64,000 nt of DNA from Marsupella aquatica (taxonomy: Eukaryota > Marchantiophyta), in assembly GCA_973895155.1 (NCBI GenBank), contig OZ316897.1, forward strand, positions 20,894,001-20,958,000. The letters run 5' to 3'. Positions within the stretch are counted from its first letter, which is position 1. Each line of letters begins with the position of its first letter. The notes beneath the pieces were generated by a model. That model saw only the letters and a program-made list of their open reading frames with translations, ran no database searches and was not told the origin of the DNA. This document shows positions 52,701 to 56,122 of the stretch, piece after piece. The translations under genes were made by a program, and so were the position numbers.

Positions 52701-54373
52701 TCAAGTGGGTCCTCCGGGGCAGCCAACTTCTCCACGGGTGCTGGTTCCTCCTGTGTGGGTTGTTGTTCTGGTGATGCTACTTCAGACGTAGGTGCCACCT
52801 CTTCCTCCGTGGACGGCACGGCCTGGCTGGGCTCCTCTTCCACTGCAAGGTCCTCTACTGCTGGTGGTGATGTCTGCAAGGGGAGGTGGAATGCCCTGGT
52901 TGCATTGGCCGGTGCTGCTTCCACCGTGGGGTGCTTGGGAGCAACCTCATCCTCTACCACGGGTTTCACAGGCTCCTCTGGGAGAGCCTCATGCTCTTGC
53001 TCAACCTCTGGTGTTACCTCAAGTGGCTTGCCCGGGGTAGCGAACTTCTCCAGAACTGGTGGTTCCTGCTCTGTGGGTTCTAGTTCTGGGGCTGGTAATT
53101 CAGACATAGGTGCCACCTCTTTGTCCGTTGGGAGCTTGGCGGGGCTGGGCTCCTCCTGCCGTGGATGGTCCCGTGCTTTTGGTGCTGATGGGTCGAAGGG
53201 GAGCTGAAATTCCCTTGCTGCTCTGGCTGGTGCTTCTTCCATCACTGGATCCTTTGGAGCAACCTCATCCTTCATCACGGGTGCCACAGGCTCCTCGGGG
53301 ACAGCTTCATGCTGGTGCTCAACCTCTGGTGGTACCTGAAGTTCCTCCTCTGGTGCACCCAACTTCTCTACTGCTGCTGGTTCCTCCTTTGTGGGCTGTA
53401 GTTCTGTTGGTACTATTTTAGACCCTAGGGACACCTCTTTGTCTGTTGGGAGCACAGCCGGGTTGGGCTCCTCCTCTACTTCAAGGTGGTTTGCTGCTGG
53501 TGGTGATGCGTCCAAGGGGAGCTCTGATTCCCTTGTTGCTGGGGCCGGTGCTGCTTCCACTGCCGGTTGCTTTGGGGCAACCTCATCGTCCACTACAGGT
53601 GTCACCGGATCCTTGGGGACAGCATGGGGCTCATGCTCAACCTGTGGTGGTCCTTCAAGTGGCTCCTTTGGCACAGCCAACTTCTCCAGCGCTGATGGCT
53701 CCTCCTTTGCTGCCTCAAGTTCTGGTGTGGCAGCTTCTGACGGAGGTGCCACTTCTTCCTCTGCTGGTAGCAGAGCCTGGATGGGCTCTTCCTGCACTGC
53801 AAGGTCCAGGTCCTTTGCTGTTGGTGCAGATGCCTCCATGGGAAGTGCATATTCCCTAGTTGCTGGGGCTGCTTCCACCACCGGCTCCTTTTGAGCCACA
53901 GCAAGGTCCGATTCAGCGGGTGCTATGTCTTCTGAATTCTTGGGAGTATCCTGGTCGATGACTGGGGCCTCTACTCTGTACACTGGCTGCTCTGGAAGAG
54001 CCCCGGGCTCATTCTGCACCGCTGGTGTTACCCCAAATGGTTTCTGAGGTGCAGTGTAGTCGGTTGCTTTCTGGGCCGTTGGTGTTGCAAGTTCTTTGAG
54101 TGTTTGTGTGTCGTTAGGCCGGGCTGGAGATGAATCGATTGGGTCTGCTATGTGGAGAGTGCCGTGTTTTCGCGAAGGTGGAGGCCTTTCCGCCTGAAGT
54201 GCTTTCGTTTTAGCTGCCTCGAATAGAGTACCAGCTTCTATCTCGTCGACAATTTGTTTGACAGATTTTTGGCGTTTGTATTCGATGTCTTGGGTCGCCG
54301 TGTTTTCTGATTCCAATGCTGTCGTCGAGTCCTTTGGAATTGCTATGTGCTGTCCCGGTTGTGCTGCAGGTGT
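28745..54373 (-). CDS. Giant terminal exon: about 8,540-residue PEVK-like repeat protein
   Basis: One uninterrupted frame of 25.6 kb ending at TAG 28,745-28,747. It cannot start here. The first in-frame ATG-like codon near the 5' end (54,316) is TTG, and the frame runs back to a splice acceptor CCCCACAG at 54,374, giving exon start 54,373 in phase 0. After about 170 less regular residues the exon is built of modules rich in Glu, Pro, Val and Ala, up to about 29,490. A unique 248-residue tail follows with a Cys cluster (CMCASC) near 29,200. No transmembrane segment, enzyme motif or signal peptide is seen; the chain should be acidic and largely disordered. Composition and repeat style recall titin PEVK segments, but homology is not claimed. 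Repeat copies differ from each other yet none brings a stop or frameshift, which argues for selection on the protein. Confidence 0.82.
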   Translation of the reverse strand, partial: TPAAQPGQHIAIPKDSTTALESENTATQDIEYKRQKSVKQIVDEIEAGTLFEAAKTKALQAERPPPSRKHGTLHIADPIDSSPARPNDTQTLKELATPTAQKATDYTAPQKPFGVTPAVQNEPGALPEQPVYRVEAPVIDQDTPKNSEDIAPAESDLAVAQKEPVVEAAPATREYALPMEASAPTAKDLDLAVQEEPIQALLPAEEEVAPPSEAATPELEAAKEEPSALEKLAVPKEPLEGPPQVEHEPHAVPKDPVTPVVDDEVAPKQPAVEAAPAPATRESELPLDASPPAANHLEVEEEPNPAVLPTDKEVSLGSKIVPTELQPTKEEPAAVEKLGAPEEELQVPPEVEHQHEAVPEEPVAPVMKDEVAPKDPVMEEAPARAAREFQLPFDPSAPKARDHPRQEEPSPAKLPTDKEVAPMSELPAPELEPTEQEPPVLEKFATPGKPLEVTPEVEQEHEALPEEPVKPVVEDEVAPKHPTVEAAPANATRAFHLPLQTSPPAVEDLAVEEEPSQAVPSTEEEVAPTSEVASPEQQPTQEEPAPVEKLAAPEDPLEVAPEVEQEHEAVPEEPVAPVVEDEVAPKEPAEVAPATATREFDLPFEASGPAAEDLAAEEEPSLAVPSTEEEVAPTSEVATPKLEPIEEEPTALEKLAAAEELVEVAPEVEQEHEAVPEEPVAPVVEDEVAPKEPAVEAAPAPATREFDLPLEEEPAAVEKLAAPEEPLEVAPEVEQEHVAVPEELVAPVAEDEVAPKEPTMETAPATATREFDLPLQASPPLAEDLAAEKEPTLAVPSTEEEVAPTSEVASPELEPTEQEPTAVEKLAASEEPVEVAPEVEQEHEAVREKPVAPLVEDEVAPKEPVVEAAAAPATREFDLPLEEEPAPVEKFTALEEPVEVAPKVQQEHAAVPQELVAPVAEDDVAPKDPTVETAPATATREFDLPLEGLPPVAEDLAAKKEPSLGVPSTEEEFAPMSEVASPELEPTEQEPTTVEKFATPEEPVEVAPKVEQEHETVPEEPVAPVVEDEVPPKDPAVEAAPATATREFDLPLEASPPAAEDLAAEEEPSPAVPSTEEEVAPTSELTKPELEPTQEEPVAVEQLAAPEEPVEVAPEVEQEHEAVPQEPVAPVMEDKVARKEPPVEAAPAPATREFDLPLEEEPAAVEKLPVPQEPLEVAPEVDQEHVAVPEELVAPVAEDEVAPKEPPVETAPATTTREFDLPLNASGPAAEDLAAEEEPSLAVPSTEEEVAPTSEVASQELKPTEEEPTAVEKLAAPEEPVEVAPGVEEEPEAVPEEPVAPMVEDEAAPKEPAVEATPAPATREFDLPLEEEPAAVEKLASPEEPLEVAPQVEEEHVAVPEEPVAPVVEDEVAPKDPAVEAAPTTATREFDLPLEASGPAAEDLAAEEEPSPVVPSIEEEVAPMSEVASPELEPTEEEPTVVEKLAAPEEPLEVAPEVEQEHEAVPQEQVAPVVEDEVPHKVPVVEAAPALATREFDLRLEEEPAAAEKLAAPQEPLQVAPQVEQEHEAVPEEPVAPVVEDEVAPKVPVVEAAPAPAMREFDLRLEEEPAAVEKFAAPEEPVEVAPEVGKEDLAVLEDLVAPVAEDEVAPKEPAVETAPATATREFDLHLEASPPVVEDLAAKKQPSLGVPSIEEEVVPMSEVASPELEPTEEEPTPVEKLGAPEEPVQVAAEVEQEHEAVPEEPVAPVVEDEVAPKVPAVEAPPAPATREFDLPLEEEPAAVEKLASPEEPLELTPQVEEEHVAVPEEPMAPVVEDEVAPKDPAVEAAPTMATREFDLPLEASGPAAEDLAVEEEPSPAVPSIEEEVAPMSEVASPELKPSEEEPTAVEKLTGPEDPVEVAPEVEQEHEAVPEEPVAPMVEDEVAPKDPTVEAAPAPATREFDLPLEEEPAAVEKLAAPEEPVEVAPEVEQEHAAVQGELVAPVAEDEVAPKEPAVETGPTTATRKFDLHLEASPRVAEDLAAEKEPSLGWPSTEEEVAPMSEVASPELEPSEEEPIAVEKLTGPEDPVEVAPEVEQEHEAVLEEPVAPMVEDEVAPKDPAVEAAPAPATREFDLPLEEEPAAVEKLAAPKETVEVAPEVEQEHAAVQGELVAPVAENEVAPKEPTVETGPTTATREFDLHLEASPRVAEDLAAEKEPSLGWPSTKEEVAPMSEVASPELEPSEEEPTAVEKLAGLEDPVEVAPEVEHEDESVPEEAVAPVVEDEVAPKDPALEAAPALATREFELPLEVEPVAVEKLAVPQEPLEVAPEVDQEHVAVPEELVAPVAEDEVAPKEPAVETTLATATREFHLPLGASGPAAEELAAEEEPSLAVPSTEQEVASMSEVASQELKPTEEEPTAVEKLAAPEEPVEVAPEVEEEPEAVPEEPVAPVVEDEAAPKEPAVEEAQAPATREFDLPLVEEPAAVEKLAAPEEPLEVAPEVEQEHLAVPGELVAPVAEDEVAPKEPAVETAPATATREFDFPLQASPPVAEDLAAQKEPSLGLPSTEEEVEATSEVASPELEPTEEEPTVVEKLAAPEEPLEVAPEVEQEHEAVPEEPVAPVVEDEVPPKVPVMEATPALATREFDLRLEEEPAAAEKLAAPEQPLEVAPEVEQEHEAVPEEPVAPVVEDEAAPKEPAVEATQAPATREFDLPLVEEPAAVEKLAAPEEPLQVAPEVEQEHEAVPEEPVAPVVEDEVAPKVPVVEAAPAPATRQFDLRLDEEPAAMEKFAAPEEPVEVAPEVGKEDLAVLEDLVAPVAEDEVAPKEPAVETAPTTPTREFDLHLEASPPVAEDLAAKKQPSLGVPSTEEEVVPMSEVASPELEPTEEEPTPVEKLGAPEEPVQVAAEVEQEHEAVPEEPVAPVVEDQVAPKEPAVEAAPAASTRQFDLPLEEEPTAVEKLAAQEEPVEVALEVEQEDEAVPEERVAPVVEDEVAPKDPALERAPAMATKEFELPLDASGPAAQDLAVEEEPSPALPSTEEEVAPPSVLPAPKLEPREEEPVVMEKVGALEEPVEVVPEGEEEHEAVPEEPVGPVVEFEVAPKEPAVEAAPAPAPREFDLPSEEEPAAVEKLAAPEEPLEVAPEVEQEHEAVPEEPVAPMVEDEVAPKVPVVEVAPAPATREFDLRLEEEPAAVEKLAAPEEPLQVAPEVEQEHEAVPEEPMAPVVEDEVAPKVPVVEAAAARATRECDLRLEEEPAAVEKFAAPEEPVEVASEVEEVDLAVLEDLVAPVAEDEVAPKVPAVETVPATATREFDLHLEASPPVAEDLAAEKQPSLGVPSTEEEVVPMSEVASPELEPTEEEPTPVEKLATLEEPLEVAPQVEQEHEAFPEELVAPVVEGEVGPKVPVVETAPAPATREFDLRLEEEPAAVDKFAAPEEPVEVAPEVEQEDLAVLEDLVAPVAEDEVAPKEPAMETVPATATSEFDLHLEASPPVVEDLAAEKEPSLGVPSTEEEVAPMSEVASPELEPTEEEPTAVEKLGVPEDPVQVAPEVEQEHEAVPELPVAPVVEDDVAPQEPAVEAAAAPSTREFELPLEEELASVEKLAAPEEAVEVAPEVEQEHEAVPEEPVAPVVEDEVAQKVPAVEAAPAPATREFDLPLEEEPAAVEKLAAAEEPVEVALDVEQEHVAVPEEPLEVAPEVEQEHVDVPEEPVAPVVEDEVPPKNTAVEAAPATAIREFDLPLEASPPAVEKLAAPKEPLEVAPEVEQEHVAVLEEPVAPMVEDQVAPKEPAVEAARAAATRQFDLPLEEEPTAVEKLAAPEEPVEVALEVEQEDEAVPEEQVATVVEDEVAPKDPALEAAPATATKEFDLPLDASGPAAQDLAVEEEPNPALPSTEEEVAPMSVLPAPKLEPREEEPAAVEKLAAPEEPLEVAPEVEQEHDAIPEELLAPMLEKLAAPEEHEAVPEEQVSPVLEDEVAPKDPTVEAAPARATREFHLPLEASGPAAKDLAAEEEPSPAVPSTEEEMAPTSELAAPELQPTEEEPTDVEKLAAPEKPVEVAPEVEQEHVPQEPLAPVVEKLAAPQEPVEVAPEVEHEDAAVPEELVAPVAEEKVAPKEPMVETAPATATREFDLPLEASPPVAEDLAAEQEPNLVVPSKEEEVAPTPEVASPKLKPTEEELTALEKLAAPKEPLEVAPEVEQEHVAVTEELVALVAEDDVAPKEPGVETVPATTTREFDLPLEPSPPVAEDLAAQKEPSLALPSREEEVQAASEVASPELEPTEEEPTAVEKLAAPEEPVEVAREVEQEHEAVPEEPMAPVVEDQVAPKVPAVEAAPAPATREFVLPLEVEPAAVEKLAAPEEPLEVAPQVEQEHEAIPEELVAPVLEKLAAPEEPVEVAPEVEHEDAAVPEGLVAPVAEDEVAPKEPEVETTLATATREFDLPLEASPPVAEDLAAEKEPSLAMPSTEEEVAPMSEVASPELEPTEEEPTAVENLATPEEPLEVAPEVEQGHEAVPEEQVAPVVEDEVARKQPAVEEAPAPATRECDLPLEEEPAAVEKLAALEEPLEVAPEVEQEHEAIPEELVAPVLDKLAAPEEPVEVAPEVEHEDAAVPEGLVAPVAEDEVAPKEPEVETAPATATREFDLPLEASPPVAEDLAPEKEPSLAVPSTEEEVAPMSEVGSLELEPTEEEPTALEKSAAPEEPVEVAPAVEQEHEAVREEQVAPVVEDEVAPNDPAVEAAPATATREFDLPLEASGPAAEDLAAKEEPSPAVPSTQEEMAPTSELAAPEPEPTEEEPVAVENLAALEPVQVVPEVEQEHEAVPEEPVAPVVEDEVAPKEPAVEATPAPATREFELPLEEEPAAVEKLAAPEEPLEVAPEVEQEHAAVPEELVAPGGEDKVAPKEPAVETAPAPATREFDLPLEASPPVAEDLAAEKEPSLAVPSKEEDVAPTPEVASPELGPTEEEPTALEKLAAPEEPVEVATEVEQEHEAVPEEEVAPVLEDEVAPKDPAVEAASAMATREFDLPLEASGPAAEDLAAEEKPSPAVPSTQEEMAPTSELAAPELEPTEEEVVAVEKSATLEQPVEVVPEVEHEHEAVPEEPMAPVVEDEVAPKEPAVEAAPAPATREFDLPLEVEPAAVEKLAAPEEPLEVAPQVEQEHEAIPEELVAPVLEKLAAPEEPVEVAPEVEHDDAAVPEGLVAPVAEDEVAPKEPEVETALATATREFDLPLEASPPVAEDLAAEKEPSLAMPSTEEEVAPMSEVASPELEPTEEEPTAVENLATPEEPLEVAPEVEQGHEAVPEEQVAPVVEDEVARKQPAVEEAPAAGTREFDLPLEEEPAAVEKLAALEEPLEVAPKVEQEHEAIPEELVAPVLDKLAAPEEPVEVAPEVEHEDAAVPEGLVAPVAEDEVAPKEPEVETAPATATREFDLPLEASGPAAEDVAAEEKPSPAVPSTQEEMAPTSELAAPELEPTEEEVVAVEKSATLEQPVEVVPEVEHEHEAVPKEPMALVVEYEVAPKEPAVEAAPAPATREFDLPLEEEPAAVEKLAAPKEPLEVAPEVEQEHVAVSQELVALVAEDEVAPKEPGVEISPATATREFDLPLQASPPVAENLAAKKEPSLALPSTEEEVKATSEVASPELGPTEEEPTAMEKLAASEKPVEVAPEVEQEHVPQEPVAPVVEKLAAAQEPVEVAREVEYEDAAVPEELVAPVPEDEVAPKELTVETAPATATREFDLPLEASPPVAEDLAAKQEPSLVVPSKEEDVAPTPEGASPELEPTEEEPTALEKSAIPEEPVEVGAEVKQEHEAVLEDPVAPVVEDEVAPKVPAVEAAPAPATREFDLPLEEEPPAVEKLADQEEPLEVAPEVEQEHVAVPQELVALVAEDEVAPKQPGVETAPATATREFDLPLEAVGPAIEDLAAEKEPSPAVPSTEEEMAPTSELAAPDLQPTEQEPTDVEKLAALEEPVEVLPEVEHEHEAVPKEPMAPVVEDEVAPKEPAVEAAPAPATREFDLPLEEEPAAVEKLAAREEPLEVGPEVEQEHEAIPEELVAPVLEKLAAPEEPLEVAPEVEHEDAAVPEGIVAPVAEDEVAPKEPVVETTPATATREFDLHLEASPTVAEDLVAEKEPSLAVPSTEEEVAPMSEVASPKLEPTEEEPTAVEKLAAPEEPVEVAPEVEQGHEAVREEQVAPVVEDEVAPKHPAVEAAPATATREFDLPLEASGPAAEDLAGEEDPSPTVPSTEEEVAPTSELAAPELEPTQEEPVAVEKVAALEEPVEVVPVVQQEHDAVPEEPVAPVVEDQVARKEPAVEKAPAPATREFDLPLEEEPAAVEKLAAPEVPLDLAPEVEQEHEAIPEELVAPVLEKLAAPEEPVEVAPEVEHEDAAVPEGLVAPVAEDEVAPKEPAVETAPATPTREFDLPLEASPPVAEDLAAEKEPSLGVPSTKKEVAPMSEVASPELEPTEEEPTAVEKLAAPEEPVEVAPEVEQEHEAVLEEPVAFVGEDEVAPKDPAVEAAPATATREFDLPLEASGPEAEDLAAEEKPIPAVPSKEEQVAPTSELAAPELEPTEEEPVGMEKLAAPEEPVEVAPEVEQEHEAVPEEPVAPVVEDEVAPKEPAVEAALAPSTREFSLPLEEEPATMEKLAAHEEPLEVAPEVEQEHAAVPEEAVAPVVEDQVAPKDPVVEAAPATAPREFDLLLEESSPAVEDLAAEGLVAPVAEDEVAPKEPEVETAPATATREFDLPLEASPPVVEDLAAKKEPCLALPSTDEAVEATFEVASPELEPTEEEPTAVEKLAAPEEPVEVAPEVEQEHDAVSEEPMAPVVEDEFAPKEPTVEAALAPSTREFSLPLEEEPATMEKLAAHEEPLEVAPEVEQEHAAVPEEAVAPVVEDQVAPKDPVVEAAPATAPREFDLPLEASGPAAEDLAAEEEPSPAVPSSEEEVAPTSEVAAPELEPTEEEPVGMEKLAAPEEPVEVAPQVEQEHHAVPEEPVAPVVDVEVAPKEPAVEAAPATTTREFDLLLEASSPAVVDLAAEGLVAPVAEDEVAPKEPAVETAPATPTREFDLPLEASPPVVEDLAAKKEPCLALPSTEEEVEATFEVASPELEPTEEEPTAVEKLAAPEEPVEVAQEVEQEHDAVSEEPMAPVVEDEFAPKGPTVEAALAPSTREFSLPLEEEPAAMEKLAAHEEPLEVAPEVEQEHAAVPEEAVAPVVEDQVAPKDPAVEAAPATAPREFDLPLEASGPAAEDLAAEEEPSLAVLSSEEEVAPTSEVAARELEPTEEEPTAVEKLAAPEEPVEVAPEVEQEHVAVPEEPVAPVVEDEVAPEEPAVEGVPATATREFDLPLEASPPVVEDLAAKKEPCLALPSTEEEVEATFEVASPELEPTEEEPTAVEKLAAPEEPVEVAQEVEQEHDAVSEEPMAPVVEDEFAPKGPTVEAALAPSTREFSFPLEEEPAAMEKLAAHEEPLEVAPEVEQEHAAVPEEAVAPVVEDQVAPKDPAVEAAPATAPREFDLPLEASGPAAEDLAAEEEPSLAVLSSEEEVAPTSEVAARELEPTEEEPTAVEKLAAPEEPVEVAPEVEQEHEAVPEEPVAPMVEDEVAPEEPAVEGVPATATREFDLPLEASSPAVKDLAAEEEPFPAVPSREEEVAPTSEVAAPELEPTEEEPVAVEKLAAPEEPVEVGPEVEPEHEAVLEEPVAPFVEDVVTPKDPVVETAAATATREFYVPLQALPPAAEDLAVKEEPSAAVPSTVQEVAPTSEVAAPELVPTDKEPAAVEKLATPEEPVEVAPEVQQEHEAVPEEPLAPLVEDEVAPKEPAVEAAPATTTREFDLLLEASSPAVEDRAAEDEPSPAVPSREEEVGPPSEEAASELEPKEEEPPPLEKLAAPEETLEVAPDVEQDHEAVQEELVAPVVEDEVAPKEPAVEAAPATATRVFELPLEALPPAIEDLAAEKEPSPAVPSTEEGVAPTSEGAAPELEPTKEEPAAVEELAAPKEPVEVAPEVEQEHEAVPEEPVAPVVEDEVAFKEPAVEAAPAPATREFDLPLVEEPAAVEKLAAPEERLEVPLEVERKLEAVPEERVAPVVEDEVAPKEPAVEAAPATAPREFELPLEASPPAVEDLAAEEEPSPAVPSTEEGVGPTSEGAAPELEPTKEEPAAVEELAAPEELLEVPLEVEQELKAVPEEPVAPPMEDEVAPKEPTVEAAPAISTREFDLPLEALPPAAEELAAEEEPSPAVPSTEEEVTPTSVGAAPELEPTKEEPAVEPAAVEKLAAPVDPLEGEPEIEQEQKDILEEPVAPLMEDEAAPKEPVVEDEVPPKEPAVEAAPATAPREFELPLEALAPAAEDLASMEIGGGGEELGGEQRVVGAFGSPEAQGVEKGGLAKEEGDQTGEPFFKGHGLQDQELRVSNRVMLGETRPVHVSSNDRACEKVETEPLFKGLGLSENIDICMCASCLYRRFLIKEHGVKFLNFDGSKEDGNAKGIKGEGSMPPDVETKKEVDFPSDGEVEKCPSHPFSEIGTVKKVLEGRVSVELTDEQSSVIKLVQGLDSSFKSQGTNSSDGNDSILGESQQATSDEPSRLEAGLPSIVTNANLTTVY
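29490..53950 (-). repeat. Coding higher-order repeat, 513 bp (171 aa) built from 318-bp and 195-bp modules
   Basis: The long module (106 aa) runs from EKLAAPEEPVEVAPEVEQEH through the PEEPVAPVVEDEVAPKEP segment and ATREFDLPLE to an extra arm (ASPPAAEDLAAEEEPSPAV ... SELEPTEEEP). The short module (65 aa) lacks that arm, joining DLPLE directly to EEPAAVEKLAAPEEP. Long plus short gives 171 aa; for example, sequence at 47,926-48,285 recurs 513 bp later. A third, 32-aa truncated form (APVLEKLAAPEEP junction) occurs near 35,450, 36,390, 38,420, 39,040, 40,790, 41,400 and 42,690. Edge copies are the most divergent and inner ones the most alike, the usual mark of unequal crossing-over. I estimate roughly 90-100 modules, uncounted. 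Confidence 0.88.
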
Positions 54374-55413
54374 CTGTGGGGTGCACAGTACAGGAGTTAA
54401 TCAACAGGGTGATGCAATTGAATGGGATTAATATTTCCGTAACTAGGATAACTAGACGGCGAGTTGTAGGAACCAAACGGACATTCGCTTGGTTTTGATT
54501 TGTTTTTCAGCTTCGTATGCCCAATTGTGTCTCGTGAGACCACCTTGTTCATGGTAGGACCTTGCAATTCAAGTAAAAGAGAAAGAACGAGCAGCCGTAT
54601 CGTGAGAAGGTTTCCTACCTAATCAGAGAAGGTTTCATATTTTCAGCTAGGCTTTTTTTAAATGTTTATAGATCATTTTTTTACCCGCTGCGTTGCTGCT
54701 TTGTCAACCAAGTTACAGCTATACTAATCTGTTTCCAATAACTTGACCTACAGACCAGAAATTTCAATCAATTTGGACAGAGACATGGAACAATGTCGAT
54801 CCAGTTAGGTTCTTCAATTCATCAAAAGGTAAAGACACAAGTTCAGTGCTCAAGAGTACTTGTGGTAGGGGTTAAGACTCTTATTGCTTAGCAATTGGCC
54901 GCAAGTTGCAATCAACGAAAACTACAGGAGGCAGGAAGATCTGCGATTGTCGGATCATGCACGAGGCACGAGAGAAACAGTCTTGCGTATACATTCGTGA
55001 TAGCAACAGATCGAACGAGAATCCTGTCGTTCAATCATCACCTGGTGACGAACGGTGCTGTACTACTGGATTCAGTTATTTCAAAAAGTTAACAAGCACT
55101 CAACCAAGGGCAATGCTCAGTTAAGTTTCACGCTAATTATTTCTGCAGTTTTCTGAATTCAAGTTTCACCATCCTATGCATTACCGCTACTTTCTGCACA
55201 ACTTGAGATAATATTTTATTAGCTTTGTACGAGTTTTCAAGGAATTCGATTACGTGTTTCTCATATTTTATATCATTTCCATCTCCGTTACGGCTCTAAT
55301 TTTCAACTAGTAAGATGTATTGGAAGAGCTGGGTTAATATCATGTGAAGCGGCTTTTGGGAAGCTTTCACCTGACGTTTTTTCTTTGTTGAGATGAATGC
55401 TGAAGCTAAATAC
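54374..55413 (-). other. Intron 4 of the giant gene (1,040 bp)
   Basis: Begins GTATTTAGC and ends CACCCCACAG. A possible branch-like TTGATTAAC lies about 20 bp before the acceptor. No additional exon is evident inside, although one cannot be excluded. Confidence 0.5.
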
Positions 55414-55689
55414 CTCATAGACTTCTTTGGTCGTGGTGGGCGTAAATTGCGGACGACCCTCCTCGTCAACTGCTGCTTGAATTTCACCGGCAGAGTCGAC
55501 AATCTCAGGTTGGCTGGTTTCACTGATCTGTGGAGATGGTGATCTGGGCGTCGTTCTCTCATCTTCGGGGCCCCTGATGATTTCAAAATCACCACTGCCT
55601 GTAGAATCCGATCTTGAGCTGATAGAAGCTGGTTTGGCGACCTTGAGCTCCGTAGCCAGAGGTTCTTCTCGTGCAGTGTATCCCTCTCT
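55414..55689 (-). CDS. Giant gene, exon 4 (92 codons)
   Basis: A 276-bp open stretch between acceptor TATCAG (AG at 55,690-55,691) and donor GAG^GTATTT (from 55,413). It reads GYTAREEPLATELK, then DSTGSGDFEIIRGPEDE, then an acidic Ser/Pro stretch ending TTKEVYE. The composition resembles the other exons of the gene, unlike the alternative frames. Phase 0 at both ends, so it joins the giant exon directly in frame. Adjacent AG dinucleotides allow acceptor alternatives of 2 or 4 bases. Confidence 0.65.
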
Positions 55690-56036
55690 CTGATACGAAA
55701 CGAACGAAAGAATGATTGGTTAGAACAGTTAGAAGCCTATAAGCATGCTTACATGATTTTCATCAAAATTCATTTCATTTCCGTTTCGAAGGTCAGATTA
55801 ACGTAAAGCTGGGGCTTCGAAGGCGAATGTCACGTACTTGGAAACCTTGTAGTAAAACAAGAGCTAAAATCTTAATTTACTAAATCAAAAATCGAGAAAT
55901 GAAATCCAGAGTTCAAATACGTTACGAGCCAGAAGAATCATGCTGCCCTAAATTTCAATCCTTAAGATCGTATGAGATCGCAAAAGTGTGCAGTTGAGAA
56001 TATCTTGACAAGCAAGACGCCCGGTCCTCACTTCAC

Positions 56037-56069
56037 ATCTTCGACTTCCAATGACTCGACCAGCCATTC
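56037..56069 (-). CDS. Giant gene, small exon 3 (11 codons)
   Basis: After a strong acceptor CTTTTTCAG (56,070-56,072) the sequence encodes EWLVESLEVED. A GTGAAG donor at 56,036 keeps phase 0 with exon 4. The nearby GTGAGG donor (exon end 56,032) is closer to consensus, but would need exon 4 to begin two bases later. The choice is unresolved. Confidence 0.5.
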
Positions 56070-56122
56070 CTGAAAAAGAAGCATGAATGAGACATGACTT
56101 GGGATCTGAATTCTGGTCTTAC

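Noticed and set aside
29352-53894. Many long plus-strand ORFs (for example 1,452 codons at 35,763-40,121), Ser/Gly/Ala-rich or Pro/Gln-rich
   Set aside because: They are antisense shadows of the giant repeat exon. The repeat unit simply lacks stops in these frames. They break repeatedly, while the minus-strand frame never does, and no splice or start context supports them.
54314-54316. Start of the giant protein at 54,316
   Set aside because: The codon is TTG, not ATG. The frame continues upstream to a splice acceptor at 54,374, so this is an internal position.
55296-55595. 99-codon minus-strand frame overlapping exon 4
   Set aside because: It uses another frame of the same exon, is Arg/Pro-rich without pattern, and runs past the splice donor. 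The acidic frame fits the gene model better.
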